This document shows positions 1 to 11,427 of a DNA stretch of 64,000 bases, piece by piece (position 1 is the stretch's first letter; the number at the start of each line of letters is the position of its first letter). The notes under the pieces were generated by a model. The model did not search any database. It was not told the DNA's origin and worked only from the letters and a program-made list of their open reading frames with translations. Source of the DNA: Microbotryum silenes-acaulis (lineage: Eukaryota > Basidiomycota > Microbotryomycetes > Microbotryales > Microbotryaceae). The position numbers were made by a program, and so were the translations under genes. The stretch lies in contig QPFY01000001.1 of assembly GCA_003665825.1 (NCBI GenBank), positions 427,001 to 491,000 on the forward strand, written 5' to 3'.

Positions 1-1629
1 GGAAGAGTTACCACCGTCTTCCGAAGTCGACGCGATGATGGGTCGTAGCGGAGCGAGTCGCTCACTGACGGCCAAGGACCGAGACGGAGGTGGTGGAGGG
101 ACGTACGCCGGCTCGGACAACAGGAATGGCTGCGCTGAGATTGAAGAAGTAGGTGCTGCAATGGGATCGACCGGACGTGTCGGGAATTTCGGAATGACTC
201 GCACGGGATCGGACAGCTTTTGGATTGGAGGTGCAATCTTGCGAGGTGGCGGAGGTAGGGGATCCATAGAGCCTGAGCTCGTGCTCGAGGACGCTGATCG
301 GACAAAGCCAACTTCAGCACTTGAAGAAGGTAGTCGGGTCGGAGTCGGTGGAGCCAAAGGCCTGGCAGAGAACGGGGACGCGGGCGATCGTGGTAGGGGT
401 CCCGAGATCGGCGGTGGGTAAGAGTTTGCACCCATGCTCGGTCGCGGGGGTACAACCGGGCGAGCTCTGACGGAGCATTGGGGTCCACGTAGATCCTCTG
501 GACTTTCGCTCCGCATCCGTTCGCTTTCGTCATCGAGACCGCTCTGACACGCATCTTCGGTATCCTCGTCTTCGTCCGAGTATCCGCACGAATGCTCCGG
601 AGCATGAACCCCTTTGGCGCTCGGGCGGTCTTCGACATCGGGAGCCATCGAGGTGACGATCGTAGGCGCTGCGCTAGACCCGGTCGCAGCACGATGTCGC
701 AGCCATTGAGGACCGTTGAACTTTGGCGCGATCGACGAAACGGAGGCGTCGCCGTTCGGTGGGGTTGAAGAGCTTTCAGGGGTCAATGCTTTGGATGTGG
801 ACGAAGGAGGAGCCGTTTCGGCGCCTACTGTGGAAACAGAACCCGGAGATGCTGCTCTGAGATTCCGTGAGGCAGGTACAGGTGGAGGGATCTTGCGAGC
901 AGGCGATGTACTGGCCGGGTCAGGTGCCAAGGAGCCAGAGAGCGTAGGTCGAGTCGCGAGTGGTGGGATGGGGTGTGGAGGCAATTTCGCGTTCAGTGTT
1001 GGTGCTGAGGTAGTTGGGTTCGTATTTGAAGTCTCCACTACTGGTTCGACGGAAACTGCTGCTGGTGATGGTGAAGTTGCGGTCGAGCTCGCCCGAGACC
1101 GGCTCGGTGGTGGAGTCGGAGCCGGCTTGAGCGTCGAAGCATGAGTCCCATTCTCCGATGCCACCAGTCGAGCGTCGGGCTTCTCTGACCCCGCGGACGA
1201 CGATGAAGCTATGGATGATGGTTTGTCCTGCTTGGACAATACAGTCGAGTCATTCGTCGACGAGAGAAGGTCGTTGATCGCACTCGGCGATGGGTTGTCG
1301 CGAGCGACGCGAGGGGCGATGTAGTGAGGTCGAGACGGTGGGGGAGGGGCAGGCTTCTTGTCCTTGATCATGTCTACTTTACGAGAAGCATCATTGAAGT
1401 CTTCTGGTTTCGCACTAGGTTTGGACGATGTAGAGGACACTGCGGGGGCAGGGTCATCAACGGGCGAAGCTGAGGCCGTCTGGGTCGTCGCAGACACTGT
1501 CGCTGCGTGAACAGGCTTCGCAAGGATTGGTGGGGCCTTGGCCGATACGGGGGACACAGGCGATTGCAGTTGCTCGAACCTCGCCCGTAGACTGGAGACG
1601 GAGGCGGCTGGTTGTTCCTCGTCGGCCAT
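1..1629 (-). CDS. Pro/Ser-rich protein of unknown function, N-terminal part (runs off the left edge)
   Basis: An open frame of 543 codons runs from the ATG at 1629 (protein start MADEEQPAASVSSLRARFEQ) to base 1 without a stop, so the gene continues outside the window. The visible part is disordered: polyproline clusters of five prolines, many PPxP-type motifs, Ser/Thr runs, and an acidic patch (YSDEDEDTED) about residue 350. Such segments often bind SH3 or WW domains, and the early LRARFEQL helix is common in fungal cytoskeleton and signalling proteins. No catalytic domain is visible here, so I give no function. A signalling scaffold or Rho-GEF type protein is possible but unproved. No introns are needed in this part. 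Confidence 0.75.
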   Translation of the reverse strand, partial: MADEEQPAASVSSLRARFEQLQSPVSPVSAKAPPILAKPVHAATVSATTQTASASPVDDPAPAVSSTSSKPSAKPEDFNDASRKVDMIKDKKPAPPPPSRPHYIAPRVARDNPSPSAINDLLSSTNDSTVLSKQDKPSSIASSSSAGSEKPDARLVASENGTHASTLKPAPTPPPSRSRASSTATSPSPAAVSVEPVVETSNTNPTTSAPTLNAKLPPHPIPPLATRPTLSGSLAPDPASTSPARKIPPPVPASRNLRAASPGSVSTVGAETAPPSSTSKALTPESSSTPPNGDASVSSIAPKFNGPQWLRHRAATGSSAAPTIVTSMAPDVEDRPSAKGVHAPEHSCGYSDEDEDTEDACQSGLDDESERMRSESPEDLRGPQCSVRARPVVPPRPSMGANSYPPPISGPLPRSPASPFSARPLAPPTPTRLPSSSAEVGFVRSASSSTSSGSMDPLPPPPRKIAPPIQKLSDPVRVIPKFPTRPVDPIAAPTSSISAQPFLLSEPAYVPPPPPSRSLAVSERLAPLRPIIASTSEDGGNSS

Positions 1630-2264
1630 AATGATCAATGACCCCCCGTTCCCTCGTCTTGTCCCGTCACGTCACGTCACGTCGGTCGCTCAACGCCGAC
1701 GCCCGAGCGCGCGCCCCGGGCACCACCTCAAGCCTGAAGGGATGACGTCCGACTCCGGATGAGCTGGGTCGAAGGGGGGAGTGTGGTCGATCTTTCACCA
1801 CCGCAAGCAGTCGTGGTAGTTAGTGAGTCGAGACTGGCTTGCGAAGGTGCGCTCAAAGCCAAGAGCGGTGATGAATTCCAAATGACGACGGCGCCCGAGC
1901 TCGACCCAAAAACGGCAGCCAAAAGAAGGCGGTGCCATTGCACATGTTCCGACCCTTTGTCCGCCAAGCTCCTGCACAAACAAGCAATTTAAAGAATCAA
2001 GTACGACTATTTTACCAACAGTGATGTGGGATCCAAGCTTTATAAGAGACGTCTCGATAAGATCCTAACAACAACGATCCGAAATTCGTTCATGTTCAAA
2101 CCGAGAGCACGTGCTGCTGATCGCCGAGCGGATTCGTCGTTGTCGGCCAATCGTCGGTCTCGGTGATCCTGAACGGTGGCAAGCTGAACTGGAAAGTACG
2201 ATGGACCGTCGCTTTGTTCGCAGGCCCGGCGGCTTTGAGACAGGCAATGGCAAACGCGGTCAAT
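1630..2264. promoter_or_regulatory. Intergenic region upstream of the first gene
   Basis: About 630 bases lie between the start of the leftmost gene and the preferred stop of the next minus-strand gene. The region must hold the promoter of the former and the 3' end of the latter. Four tandem GTCAC-type pentamers are visible near 1666-1684 (cgtcacgtcacgtcacgtcg). No other gene is supported. Confidence 0.4.
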
Positions 2265-3770
2265 TCAGGAGCGACGATCCCTTGCTTGCATGTTGCAAAG
2301 TGACGAAGAATTCGGTTGCGTCGGATGTTGCGTGCGTTTCCCTGCCAGTAACCGGGCGTCGAGCTGCTCCGGCCGTGCTGCCAGGGGTAACAGGAGAGTG
2401 TCAGCCCATTGCACGCCGCAGGAATCGGAGAAGCCTGAAAAGGACCTACATCACCACGACAGATTTGTGACCTCCACCAGGGGGTGCTACCGACCTCCAG
2501 CTTCCTGATCGTGGGAAGAAACGGCGTCTGCTCGATGAACCCCTTTCCTTCTAAGGTAGACGCCAAGCGTGAATCCAGCGTTCCTGCCGCCGCCTCTCTC
2601 GATTTGCCAAAGGTCCCTTTTTCTTCTTCAATCGGTCGAGTCATGACGATTGAACCGGGTGGGAACCCAAACACGATCGTGTCCGCAGCATCGTTGTCGA
2701 CGACAGTCCCGTCGGGGGCCAAAGTGATCATCGTCGGCGAGTCTTTGACGACCGTCAACAGCTCCGTCGGTAGCTCGTCTTCCTTTGAGTTCGGTTCATG
2801 GGCCAAGACGAGTAGATCACGAGCAGTACCCTCTTGGGAATGTGCGGGAATGTTCGAGACGAGTACGAGCGGACACAGCTGCTCACGGCCGTCCTTCCGC
2901 GAAGGAAACTTGGGGGATGGCTTCATCATCAGGAGCACGTAGACCGTCTCGGCATTGGTACCGGATACAGTGGTGCTAGTCGAGAAGGAATGTACTGAGT
3001 GGGGGGTGGACAGAGTCAAGGCGGCGTGTTGCGGGATCGAAGGGATAGTCAAGCTTGGCGACAGCGAACGAAGCGCGGCGGTGAGCGAGGTGAAGGCTAC
3101 AGGGGTGGCCTCATCCTGCGAGCTTGGCACGATCGCAGTTCTCACATCGTCCACGGGAATATCATCCAGAAACGATTGAGGACTAGATAGTAGACTTGGC
3201 GCTGACGCCTGAGATGGAGTCTCATCGAGCTCGAGGGCGACGTGGGGATGGTCGTACGAACTCGGTTCCGAGTCGGCCGGAGGGGTCTGTGCGTTAGGGG
3301 TCTTTGGTACGACGTTTTCTGCGAGCTCCTGTGGCTCCTTGTGCTATCGAAACGGCAACAGCAGAAAAGGTGAGGTGTGATCGGAATTATGAGGACATGT
3401 AGTTCACACTCACTACTTGATCATGGCCGAGGGACGAGCACCCATTACAAAAAGACTGTATGACGCGGCGCCCTTTGTCGGCAAGTTGATCGAGGGTCCT
3501 CTGCTTCAAGTCCGGTGCGACCGCGCATGCTGCGAAAATAGAGGATCGGATCAGCAAACGATCATAGCGCATTGAATAAGGTGGTATGTTTTAGTTGAAC
3601 TCACCACTCTCCCAATCCTCAACGGTCGAACCAAATTCCGCGAGGAGGTGCTCGAATTTGGCGGCGAATGAGGACCCCCAGATGGGAATGTCTATGGGAG
3701 GCTCCTCGACCGATTCGATGGAAGACGAAAAAGAAGGTGGACTGGCGACATGCATTGTATGCGACGACAT
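2265..3770 (-). CDS. Hypothetical protein, four exons
   Basis: Unrecognised protein. Preferred exons on the minus strand: 3770-3605, 3529-3414, 3343-2491 and 2434-2265, giving 434 residues. The first two introns have clear GTGAGT donors and YAG acceptors and all phases agree. The last intron (gtagca...ttcag) is my choice because it leads into a compositionally ordinary tail ending at 2265. If it is not spliced, the frame stays open to 2096 and gives 509 residues with a less natural tail. The N-terminus contains a possible globular block (PIWGSSFAAKFEHLLAEF). Residues 100-190 are Ser/Pro-rich, and the middle has beta-rich segments (AETVYVLLMM, CPLVLVSNI). I see no known catalytic motif. Confidence 0.55.
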
Positions 3771-4378
3771 GACAAGAATAAATGAATAGAGCTGACGTGG
3801 TAACACGACTTTGTGTTCCGGACACGACGAAAGGCCGATGAAGGAAGGGCGAGAGCGAGAAAGTCCGATGTAGCGGTCGTCAAAGTTCTACTGACCGCCT
3901 TTCTGGATTCGGATGGCAAATTTCGGCTTTCGTCGTAATCGAACATGCGTCGACTTGACTCCTGATGCTACCCGTTGGAGCGGTACTACGACCCCAATCA
4001 CTGGCGAAGGTCCGATTGAAGCCGAACTTCTGACGGCGGGATTTTGGGGCCATCCGATCGATCACACCGGCGGCCTTCGTCCCGAAGTGACCCCCTTTTG
4101 ACTTCAATTAGCCCGCGGTCGCGGCTGTGGCATATGTTGTGAAGTGAATGAAAAGTTATCAATTGCTTGGTGAAATAATCGCACTGTGGTATAAAGACGT
4201 CATACCCCGGTTTTAAATACCGAGCTGGCATGACGACGCGCCTCGGCCGGCGGCGCGGGCAGCCATGCCGAACGAGGCGGATCGACGGTCAGCGCGTAGA
4301 ACGTCGCACCGCAGCTGTTCAACTCCGTCCAGGTCATTTCCGGAGGGCCATCCGCCAGCTGCCCACAGAACGCCAACT
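3771..4378. promoter_or_regulatory. Divergent intergenic region
   Basis: This 608-base stretch separates the starts of a minus-strand gene (3770) and the OPA3-like gene (4379), so it should carry both promoters. A TATAAA-like element (tataaag) occurs near 4191. Short open frames here have no family features and look accidental. Confidence 0.4.
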
Positions 4379-5418
4379 ATGGCGAGCGTCAAGATCGCTT
4401 CGCTATTCCTAAGAACGTTGAGCAAGCCTATAGCAAATCGATTGAAGAAGCAAGCCAAGGTGAGGAAACCGCTCCCCGGGTCGTCGTCGTCGACAAGGAA
4501 CGTGCTAGTGGAGCTTGACCACGTCATTCAACGGTGCCGCCTAATTGATCTCTCCTTCTTCAAATGCGATATTGGGACATTTCAATAACACAGGAACATG
4601 AACGGTTCCGAGAAATGACCATCTCGTTCGCACAGTTCTTGCATCGGTCGGAAATGAGGAGTTCGTCATCTCCCCGGGCTCTCGTACATTTGGCGAACTC
4701 GATGGCTGACTGTCCTCGTTCCATATCGTAACAGTGCGAGTCTCTCTGTTGGGAGAAACGCATCCGGTGGTGGTACGACCGCTGAATGACGCTAGAGCGA
4801 TCGACGCCGGCGCCAACTTTATCTCCGAGACCTTCCTCTTTGCTTTCGCAGCAAGTATAAGTAAGCTGCCTTTATAGTATTACACTGAAGAATATCTTTG
4901 AAATGATTGGGACTGAAGCAAATGCGCCTACACTACAGTCCTGGCCGAGAACTGGCGATCAAGACGAGCGGAGGGGAAACGGCGAGATCAAGTCCAGGAC
5001 CAATTGGAGGCACATGAGGAACGGCTGGCGCAATTATCGTTAGATCTGGAGAAGGAACGAAAGGAGAGGAATGAGGGGTTGTTGAGAGAGGAGAAATTGG
5101 AAAATATCGTTGAACAGGTAAGCAAATGGTTAACCCGTTCATTCGGCGGAAACAGCTGAAGAGCTGATCAGGGTGCTTCAATTTTTTCAGATCGTGGAGA
5201 TAGGCATCCGAGGAGGTTTCTTGGTTAATCCGAGCCCAGCTTGGATATCGCACGTCCACGCAGGGGATATGGCGAGGTCGCTGGAGAGGTCCGATCATAC
5301 AGTCGCTTGGAGTTCGAACGAACAGGCCGCGAGTACGGTCATTGCCGAGTTGGAGAAGCTCAAAAGTCGACCAGTGAGGGTGGATGCGGCAAGCGAAGTG
5401 AATTATACCAAGCAGTAA
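4379..5418 (+). CDS. OPA3: OPA3-like mitochondrial protein
   Basis: Exons 4379-4459, 4594-4660, 4735-4854, 4939-5117 and 5191-5418 give 224 residues. The OPA3 family is small, found across eukaryotes, targeted to mitochondria and implicated in mitochondrial shape and lipid homeostasis. Family hallmarks are all restored by splicing: MASVKIASLFLRTLSKPIAN at the N-terminus, EHERFREMTISFAQFLHR, then MRMRVSLLGE and the ARAIDAGANFISETFLFAFA segment with a hydrophobic helix. A coiled-coil (about residues 105-165, rich in K/E/Q) follows, as in fungal homologues. The second intron starts with a less usual GTTCGT donor, chosen because it alone gives the conserved MRMRVSLLGE. The gene converges with thymidylate kinase, with 167 bases between the stops. 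Confidence 0.88.
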
Positions 5419-5585
5419 TGAGCGCAGCAAGTGTAGTGAATGATGTTGTAACTATAGGTTGCGCAAACTTGATCGGACAAACGACGAGAGAAAGTGAGCA
5501 GTCCCTCCTGGATCCGAGTTGTCAACGATCACGCCTTCGAGACGGGGCGCAAGGGTCATTTGGGACTAAGATTTTCGTTTGCAGG

Positions 5586-6736
5586 CTACGCCTTACCCGA
5601 CCGATCCTTCCACAACTCCCGAACCGGTCCCAGTTCTCCCTTAATAACTCTCCTCGCCCTCTCCAAAACCTCCTCTCCGACCTCCTCCAACCCCCCATCA
5701 CCTTCCACGACCTCCCAACTATGCCCTACATCTTTCCCAATCTTCTCAAACATCGCTCGAACGTTCTTTTGGATCTCGGTCGTTTCGTAGCGTTCTTGGC
5801 CGAATCCACCGCGCTGTTCTTGAACTTTAGCAGATACGTTGAAGAAGAGGACGAGGTCGGGAGCGGGGAGACCGACGTCGGGGGAGAGACACCACTCGTA
5901 TGAAAGACCCTTTGGGTAGTCATGGAAGGTGGCCTTGAAAATTAGCATGGGGGCGGAACCGAGGTCTGTAGCTTCCGAGCACCGACCTTGACAGCGCTGA
6001 AGGCGATCCCAGAGAAGGCATAACGATCGCATACAACGGTCTTTCCTTGTTCCAAATCGGCCAATATACCCTTTCTTATGTTCGCGTAGCGAGATTTGAG
6101 TTGTGAGGAAGAGGTCGGAAGGAGGCAGATTTTACTCGGACTTTATCAGCTTCGCATTCTGCCGACACTTTGAGAAGACCACATAACTGCAATGACTCAC
6201 GCTCTTTCCCAACGATTGACAGAGAAGAGAAGGTGGATCGCTCGATCGTCGAGGTCCGACTTTGATCCGAGATACGAGTCGATCATCTTGCCCGTCGAGG
6301 TGGTCCGGTCTGGGTGGGGGGCGATCGCAAGTGGGGGTCAGATGAGTATGAGGTCTGACGCGTCGCGCCTAAGCTGTCATTCTCCACCTAGAACTCCGTA
6401 GCTCATATTGAGGCATAACACACCTGGGAAACGACAAGCCGCGGCATTGACACCATCCTGTTGCAACCTGTCCACGAGCCTTTGGAGCTGGGTCGTCTTG
6501 CCTGACCGGTCGAGCCCTTCAAAGACGATAAAGGCGCCCCTCTTGTCCGTCGAGTTGGATGCTATCAATGCTGAGGTCGACATTGCTCGACCAAACAGAG
6601 GCGGGACGGAACGGATGAGGTGCTGTGAAGCCGTGTTGGCGCGGTGGGAAGGATGGCTGAGCTCGAAACGGCGCTCGTGGACGCGACTGGGCACGAGAGC
6701 CGAAGGTCGAGAGCGGTTGCTAATTCGTCCGAACAA
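5586..6736 (-). CDS. CDC8: Thymidylate kinase (dTMP kinase)
   Basis: Minus-strand exons 6736-6424, 6309-6201, 6074-5987 and 5909-5586 give 277 residues. The enzyme phosphorylates dTMP to dTDP with ATP, an essential step of DNA precursor synthesis. Seen directly: P-loop GLDRSGKT (about residue 75), NRWER, the CDRYAFSG motif, and GLSYEWCLSPDVGLPAPDLV that binds the nucleotide and shapes the lid. The second intron acceptor was placed at 6075 because it gives exactly the family spacing between NRWE and the DRY motif. The protein is longer than typical (about 210-220 residues) because of an Arg/Ser-rich N-terminus. A second in-frame ATG at 6583 would remove 51 residues and give a normal start. Confidence 0.92.
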
Positions 6737-7319
6737 GAAAGCTAAAATAATATAGTTGCGATTTTCTTGTTGTTGTTCGTTTCACGCGAAGACGGTTTGC
6801 CCGGGCAGAAAGTTTGCGCGTACTTTACGGAACGGTTCGAAACCACAGGCGTCGCGACTGCGTCCATCACTGCGTCTCATTAATCTCATTTACGGTGTCG
6901 CCCGTCGCGTCGGTCGCACGGACACTCGCGAGCGTTGAGCTCCTAAGCTCACCATCGAATCTAGTCCAACAATCGCCGCTCTCGCCTGGTCGACATTGCC
7001 TCCGTCTCAAGAAGGGATCTATCAACTCTTTCTGGGTCAGCGATTGTCCATCAACCTGCTCGTCCGTCCTTGACGTCTGATTTCACGTGCTGCCTGCCGC
7101 CTGCCGCCTGCCGCCCCTTGCCCGTCTCCATACGACCCATCGTGGGCGCGGTCGTGATCATTCGCTCGTCGTCGGCTTCGGTCATCAACTAGCCGCCCGT
7201 TTGGGTGAATCACAGTCAATACCAGCGTATCTCGGAGACATTATCATACGACCGTGTATACACGTCTCTAGCAAGACGTGATCTCGTGGACGAACTCCGA
7301 CTTCGTGTCAGGTCGGCCC

Positions 7320-7361
<42 letters not shown>

Positions 7362-7404
7362 CCATCGTCATCGCCATCCTCCTCGCCCTCCCTCCCCACC
7401 CACC
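6737..7404. promoter_or_regulatory. Divergent promoter region between thymidylate kinase and PAC1
   Basis: The 668 bases between two gene starts should contain both promoters and 5' leaders. The only obvious structure is a hexanucleotide microsatellite, listed separately, just before the PAC1 start codon. No further gene is supported. Confidence 0.4.
7321..7378 (+). repeat. (CATCGT)n microsatellite
   Basis: About nine units of CATCGT with a few CATCGC/CATCCT variants lie 27 bases upstream of the PAC1 start codon, probably inside its 5' leader. Confidence 0.9.
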
Positions 7405-9283
7405 ATGGTCAGCGTGCTCAGTGAACGGCAAAAGGATGAGCTGCAAGTCTTACCACTCTCTCACACCCTTGCCGCGTCAGGTCCAAGTCCTAACCCCTTC
7501 TTTGCTTTCTCCCCGTCCCCCTTGACCCCTCGCAGCCACAAGTCCATGCTGGACTACCTCAATACGATCGGATACACGCAAACGTTCGCCGTCCTCAAGG
7601 AGGAAGCCAACTTAGCTTCATTCGAGATCGATCCCAAGGCCAAACATTCAGGGCTGTTGGAGAAGAAGTGGACCAGTGTTATCCGACTGCAGAAGAAGGT
7701 CAGAGATGCCCAAACCCACCCCGACCCCCAGGGACAGCCAAGCTGAACCAACCATTTTTGGGGACGTCTTTCCCAATAGATCATGGAGCTCGAGACACGG
7801 AATGCACAGCTCCAGGATGAGCTATCGACAGCACCCTCGAAGCGACCCTCGGCGTCCTCCCCCGATTGGCTGCCCCGAGCACCAGCACGGCATTCGCTTG
7901 CAGGACATCGCTCGCCCGTGACACGAGTCGCCTTCCACCCCTTGTTCAGTCAGGTCGTATCAGCCTCCGAAGACTCGACTATCAAAGTCTGGGACTGGGA
8001 GACGGGCGATTTCGAACGCACCATCAAAGGCCACACCAAAGCCGTGCAGGACGTCGACTTCGATTCCAAAGGCAACTTCCTCGTCTCGTGTTCGTCCGAT
8101 TTGACGCTCAAGGTCTGGGACACCAACAACGATTGGAAGAACGTCAAGACGTTGTATGGCCATGATCATTCGATTAGCTCGGCGAGATTCTTGCCCAACG
8201 ACGATTTTATCATCTCGGCGAGTCGGGATCGGACCATTCGGGTGTGGGAGGTCGCGAGTGGGTGAGTAATTGACCTTGCATCAGATTCACTCTACGAAGA
8301 CTCTTGCTGATTACCTCATCCCTCCATCGCTCAGATTCTGTGTCAAGACTTTCTCGGGTCATGCAGATTGGGTTCGGAGCGCGTTGCCGAGTTCGGACGG
8401 GAGGCAGCTCATCAGTTGTTCGGTGGACCAGGTCAGTCCATGATACCGTCTACTCCAAAACTATCATTGGTACTGATTAATCTGGGGGACCATGATTTCA
8501 GACTTCGAGAATATGGGATGCTCAAACAGGGGAGACCAAGACGGAGCTGAGGGGGCACGACCATGTAATTGAGGTCGCCGTCTTCGCACCTATCGCCGCA
8601 TATCCAGCAATCCGCGAACTGGCAGGATTGACAGTACGCATCTATCCACTTCCCTAAATTCAACTGGAACGCGATGATGCTGATAGCCTTGCTCCTTCAC
8701 TGTAGTCACCCAAGGGAGCTGATGCCAAGACTGTGGGAGCATTCGCGGCGACAGGGTCGAGGGACAAGACGATCAAGCTGTGGGACACACAGAGTGGGCA
8801 ATGCCTTAAGACCTTTTTCGGGCGTAAGTCCTTCTGCTAACAGGTGCAGGATATTCACCTCCGCCCGAATCTGACGTTGGCAACTGTTTACTTACAGACG
8901 ACAACTGGGTTCGGGCTCTGGTGTTCCATCCGTCGGGCAAGTTCCTACTCTCAGCATCGGACGACAAGACGATCCGCACATGGGACTTGGTGACAGGGAG
9001 ATGCAGTAAGACACTCGAGGCACACTCGCATTTTGTCACATGTCTTGCTTGGGGACGAGCACCCGCGCCTGGGAGTTCGTCGACAGCCACAAACGGGTCG
9101 ACGACAAATGGTATGGGCAAGAATGGGACTTCCGAGGCGTCAGCCGAAACAATTCAGTATGTCAACGTTGTTGCTACGGGATCGGTCGATCAGTCCGTCA
9201 AGGTCAGTACACTCTTCATTCACAATATGGTATGAGTAGAGCTGAGGCATGGCGGTGTGTACCCATAGGTCTGGCTACCGTGA
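7405..9283 (+). CDS. PAC1: LIS1/PAC1 nuclear distribution protein
   Basis: Exons 7405-7442, 7536-7698, 7780-8261, 8335-8431, 8502-8633, 8706-8823, 8898-9202 and 9269-9283 give 449 residues. LIS1 binds the dynein motor and acts in nuclear migration and mitotic spindle positioning. Order of parts: LisH motif (residues 4-35, [10 protein letters not shown]...[10 protein letters not shown]), short coiled coil ([13 protein letters not shown] then [14 protein letters not shown]), then a beta-propeller of WD repeats ending in [54 protein letters not shown] and a last SVKVWLP completed by a 15-nt terminal exon. All phases agree. The first intron uses a GC donor (gcaagt) and has a length divisible by three, so its retention would insert 31 residues. 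Confidence 0.95.
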
Positions 9284-9990
9284 AGGGTGTCATTCGCCGG
9301 CTCATTTCCTCATTGCCTAAGCATCCTCTGTTCCTGACCCCGCCTTCGCCTCGCTCGTTTACGCCTCGTCTGCATCCTCGCAAATCCCACTGTTGTTCAG
9401 TACTTCTCTAACCCAACTCGTCCGAAACATATCGTCTGCCAACTATCTTCAGTACTCCACCCATTCCTTCGATATCCCGGTCACCCTCTTTTTTGTTTGA
9501 CCCCTTCCACGTTCCGCGGTGGATGCGGAAATTCCACCCATGCTCATCAGGCCTTTCTGTATACCAAGGTAATCGGACTTCACGACCCTACTTTTTCATT
9601 ATGTTACTCTCGTTTATCACTCCCACCTACTTGCCTCATCGCATGCGTTGTTCTAGCGCTTATCAACAAGACGAGCAGATCGTGAAGATTCCGCTCGCGG
9701 AGGGAATGATACCTTTGTTCTTTGTTTCTACATTGCGCTGCAGCGTTTGTTCGGCTTTGTGCGTAATGGGTCCAGACGCATCACGAGCGATTGAAGTACC
9801 CAGTGCATGCATGTGCGTACTAATCGAACGTGGGGGCATAGCGTATGCCCGTCGGATAACCGTCGCTTTAGGTTAGGTAGAACCTTCGGGGGCTAAAGCT
9901 GTGCCCCCTGTCCAATACACTGAGGGCGAGACTGCGCTGGCCCGTCGTACTTCCATGTAGGAGAGTGGCAGATCTGATGGGGGTGCCCCA
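9284..9990. other. Intergenic region downstream of PAC1
   Basis: About 700 bases follow the PAC1 stop. Two overlapping open frames (9493-9876) have no family features and their composition is that of non-coding DNA. I see no gene here. Confidence 0.4.
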
Positions 9991-10700
9991 TTGTGTTCAA
10001 AAATCACAAACGCTACGCAGATTGGTTGGGCGAACGACCTTGCCGTAAAGATCGATGGGGGTCACTGGGTCACTGCCTCATCTGCGGAGACGTGGTTGGG
10101 CTCGACGTCGGTTGTACACAGCCCGCAATCGCCGGTCGACAGGCGGTCGGAAGGTTGTGGATTCTTTGAGAATGATGAGATGGGATTTGGCTCCAAGTAT
10201 GACCGGTCAACCTCGCGAGGAAGCGACGCAGAAAAGACGACACCCAATAAAGCATCCTCATCTCCGACGCTTAGTTTGCTTGTCAATCCCAAGACTGTTT
10301 TCCTGCTGGCGGACTATCTCCAACTCGCTGCCTTGTGCAAGAGGTTGTTCGAAGCCATCAAGTCTGATGTCAACACGCTGTAGTCAAAGCGAGTGAATGT
10401 AGTAAGGACGTGCATCATCGACTCGCAAGCTGAAGGGTTTTACATCTGGATTCAGCGCGTGCGGCATCCACCGTGCTACCATGCCAGCTTTCGATGAGAC
10501 TTTTAGGTTCTTGCACAACGAACTTTTCAGCTACGCCTACGTTGTTATCGGCTCCGCTACATCCGAGTCGTTTGCGAAGGGTTCGCCGTCGACTACGCGA
10601 GCCGATCGACAGGCTCCGACGGGTATCATCGCCGGCGGACTCCTAACCATTAACGTTCAAATCTCAAGCGAAACAGCCGACGTGTATTATTACACGTAAA
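9991..10700 (+). pseudogene. Decayed BTB-like gene fragment
   Basis: The frame ending at 10383 contains PKTVFLLADYLQLAALCKRL. This closely parallels PRSVYRLADYLRLNSLRELA in the BTB-domain gene 5 kb downstream at 14.7-15.8 kb. About 100 bases later another frame (from 10481) reads FDETFRFLHNELFSYAYVV, comparable to the following FSSFTEAYEEVHSFELDFAV of that gene. Stops and a frame break separate the two pieces, and no BTB N-terminus is visible. The simplest reading is an inactive paralogue reduced to its C-terminal half. An intron between the pieces is an alternative explanation for the break. Confidence 0.5.
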
Positions 10701-10926
10701 GTAGACCTTAGCATGGCTCCGTGCGAGACCTATGGTTGCTACCGGTCATCTGTGGTACATGTGGGGCACCATGCACCAGATCGCGCCAGCGCGCTAGAGC
10801 ACTGCCCAGAGGTTGAAAAGGTGGGCAGGATGTGAGGCAGCACGTGACCGTACCGGGTGTTGGCGTTCTGCTGTGACAGCGAACGGTTCGCAAGGTCGCT
10901 CCCCTGACCGCTGCCACGCACACCCG
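10384..10926. other. Sequence between the BTB-like relic and the hAT transposon
   Basis: Apart from the relic piece at 10481-10700, nothing recognisable is present in this stretch. It ends exactly at the left terminal repeat of the transposon. Confidence 0.4.
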
Positions 10927-10950
10927 CAGGGCTTCGCATTAGATCAGATA
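10927..10950 (+). repeat. hAT left terminal inverted repeat
   Basis: Begins CAGGGCTTCGCATTAGATCA and is perfectly complementary, over 24 bases, to 14533-14556. Confidence 0.95.
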
Positions 10951-11427
10951 TGCGCGTAGATATCTTTTATCTATCTATAATTTTGCCTTTTTTCGGGCTA
11001 TCTATAGATCTGTCATCTACAGCAGAACAGATAGATGAAAGATAGATATCTAGTGGATATCTACGTAGATAAACGCCACTTGATAGATGATGACTAGATG
11101 TGTGGAGGCATGCATAGATGTGCGTGTATAGATATGACAGGGCGGACCCTTGTTCCCTTGTCCTCGACACAAAAGGCCTTTGCATCCATGACAAGATCTC
11201 TCCAGCTGCCGCCAGAAAAACTCGACGAAGTGGCAGAGTGGCAGCCGTGCTTTGTATTCTATTGACATACGACGGAGAGCAAGTGCAAATGAGGGAAAGC
11301 TAGAGGACTCGGTTGAAAAATCTATGAAGGGGCAGAAACAGAGAAACAGAGAGAAAATATGTTGTTGAGGGTTTATTATGTACATGGGAGAAACGAAGAT
11401 TTACTCTGTTGCATACTTGGGTAGCGC

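Noticed and set aside
2096..2264. Extended C-terminus of the hypothetical gene at 2.1-3.8 kb
   Set aside because: Reading through gives an unnatural tail. A gtagca/ttcag intron ending the gene at 2265 fits better, although I cannot exclude the longer form.
7216..7446. Minus-strand frame encoding alternating Met-Thr residues
   Set aside because: It is produced by the CATCGT microsatellite and is not a gene.
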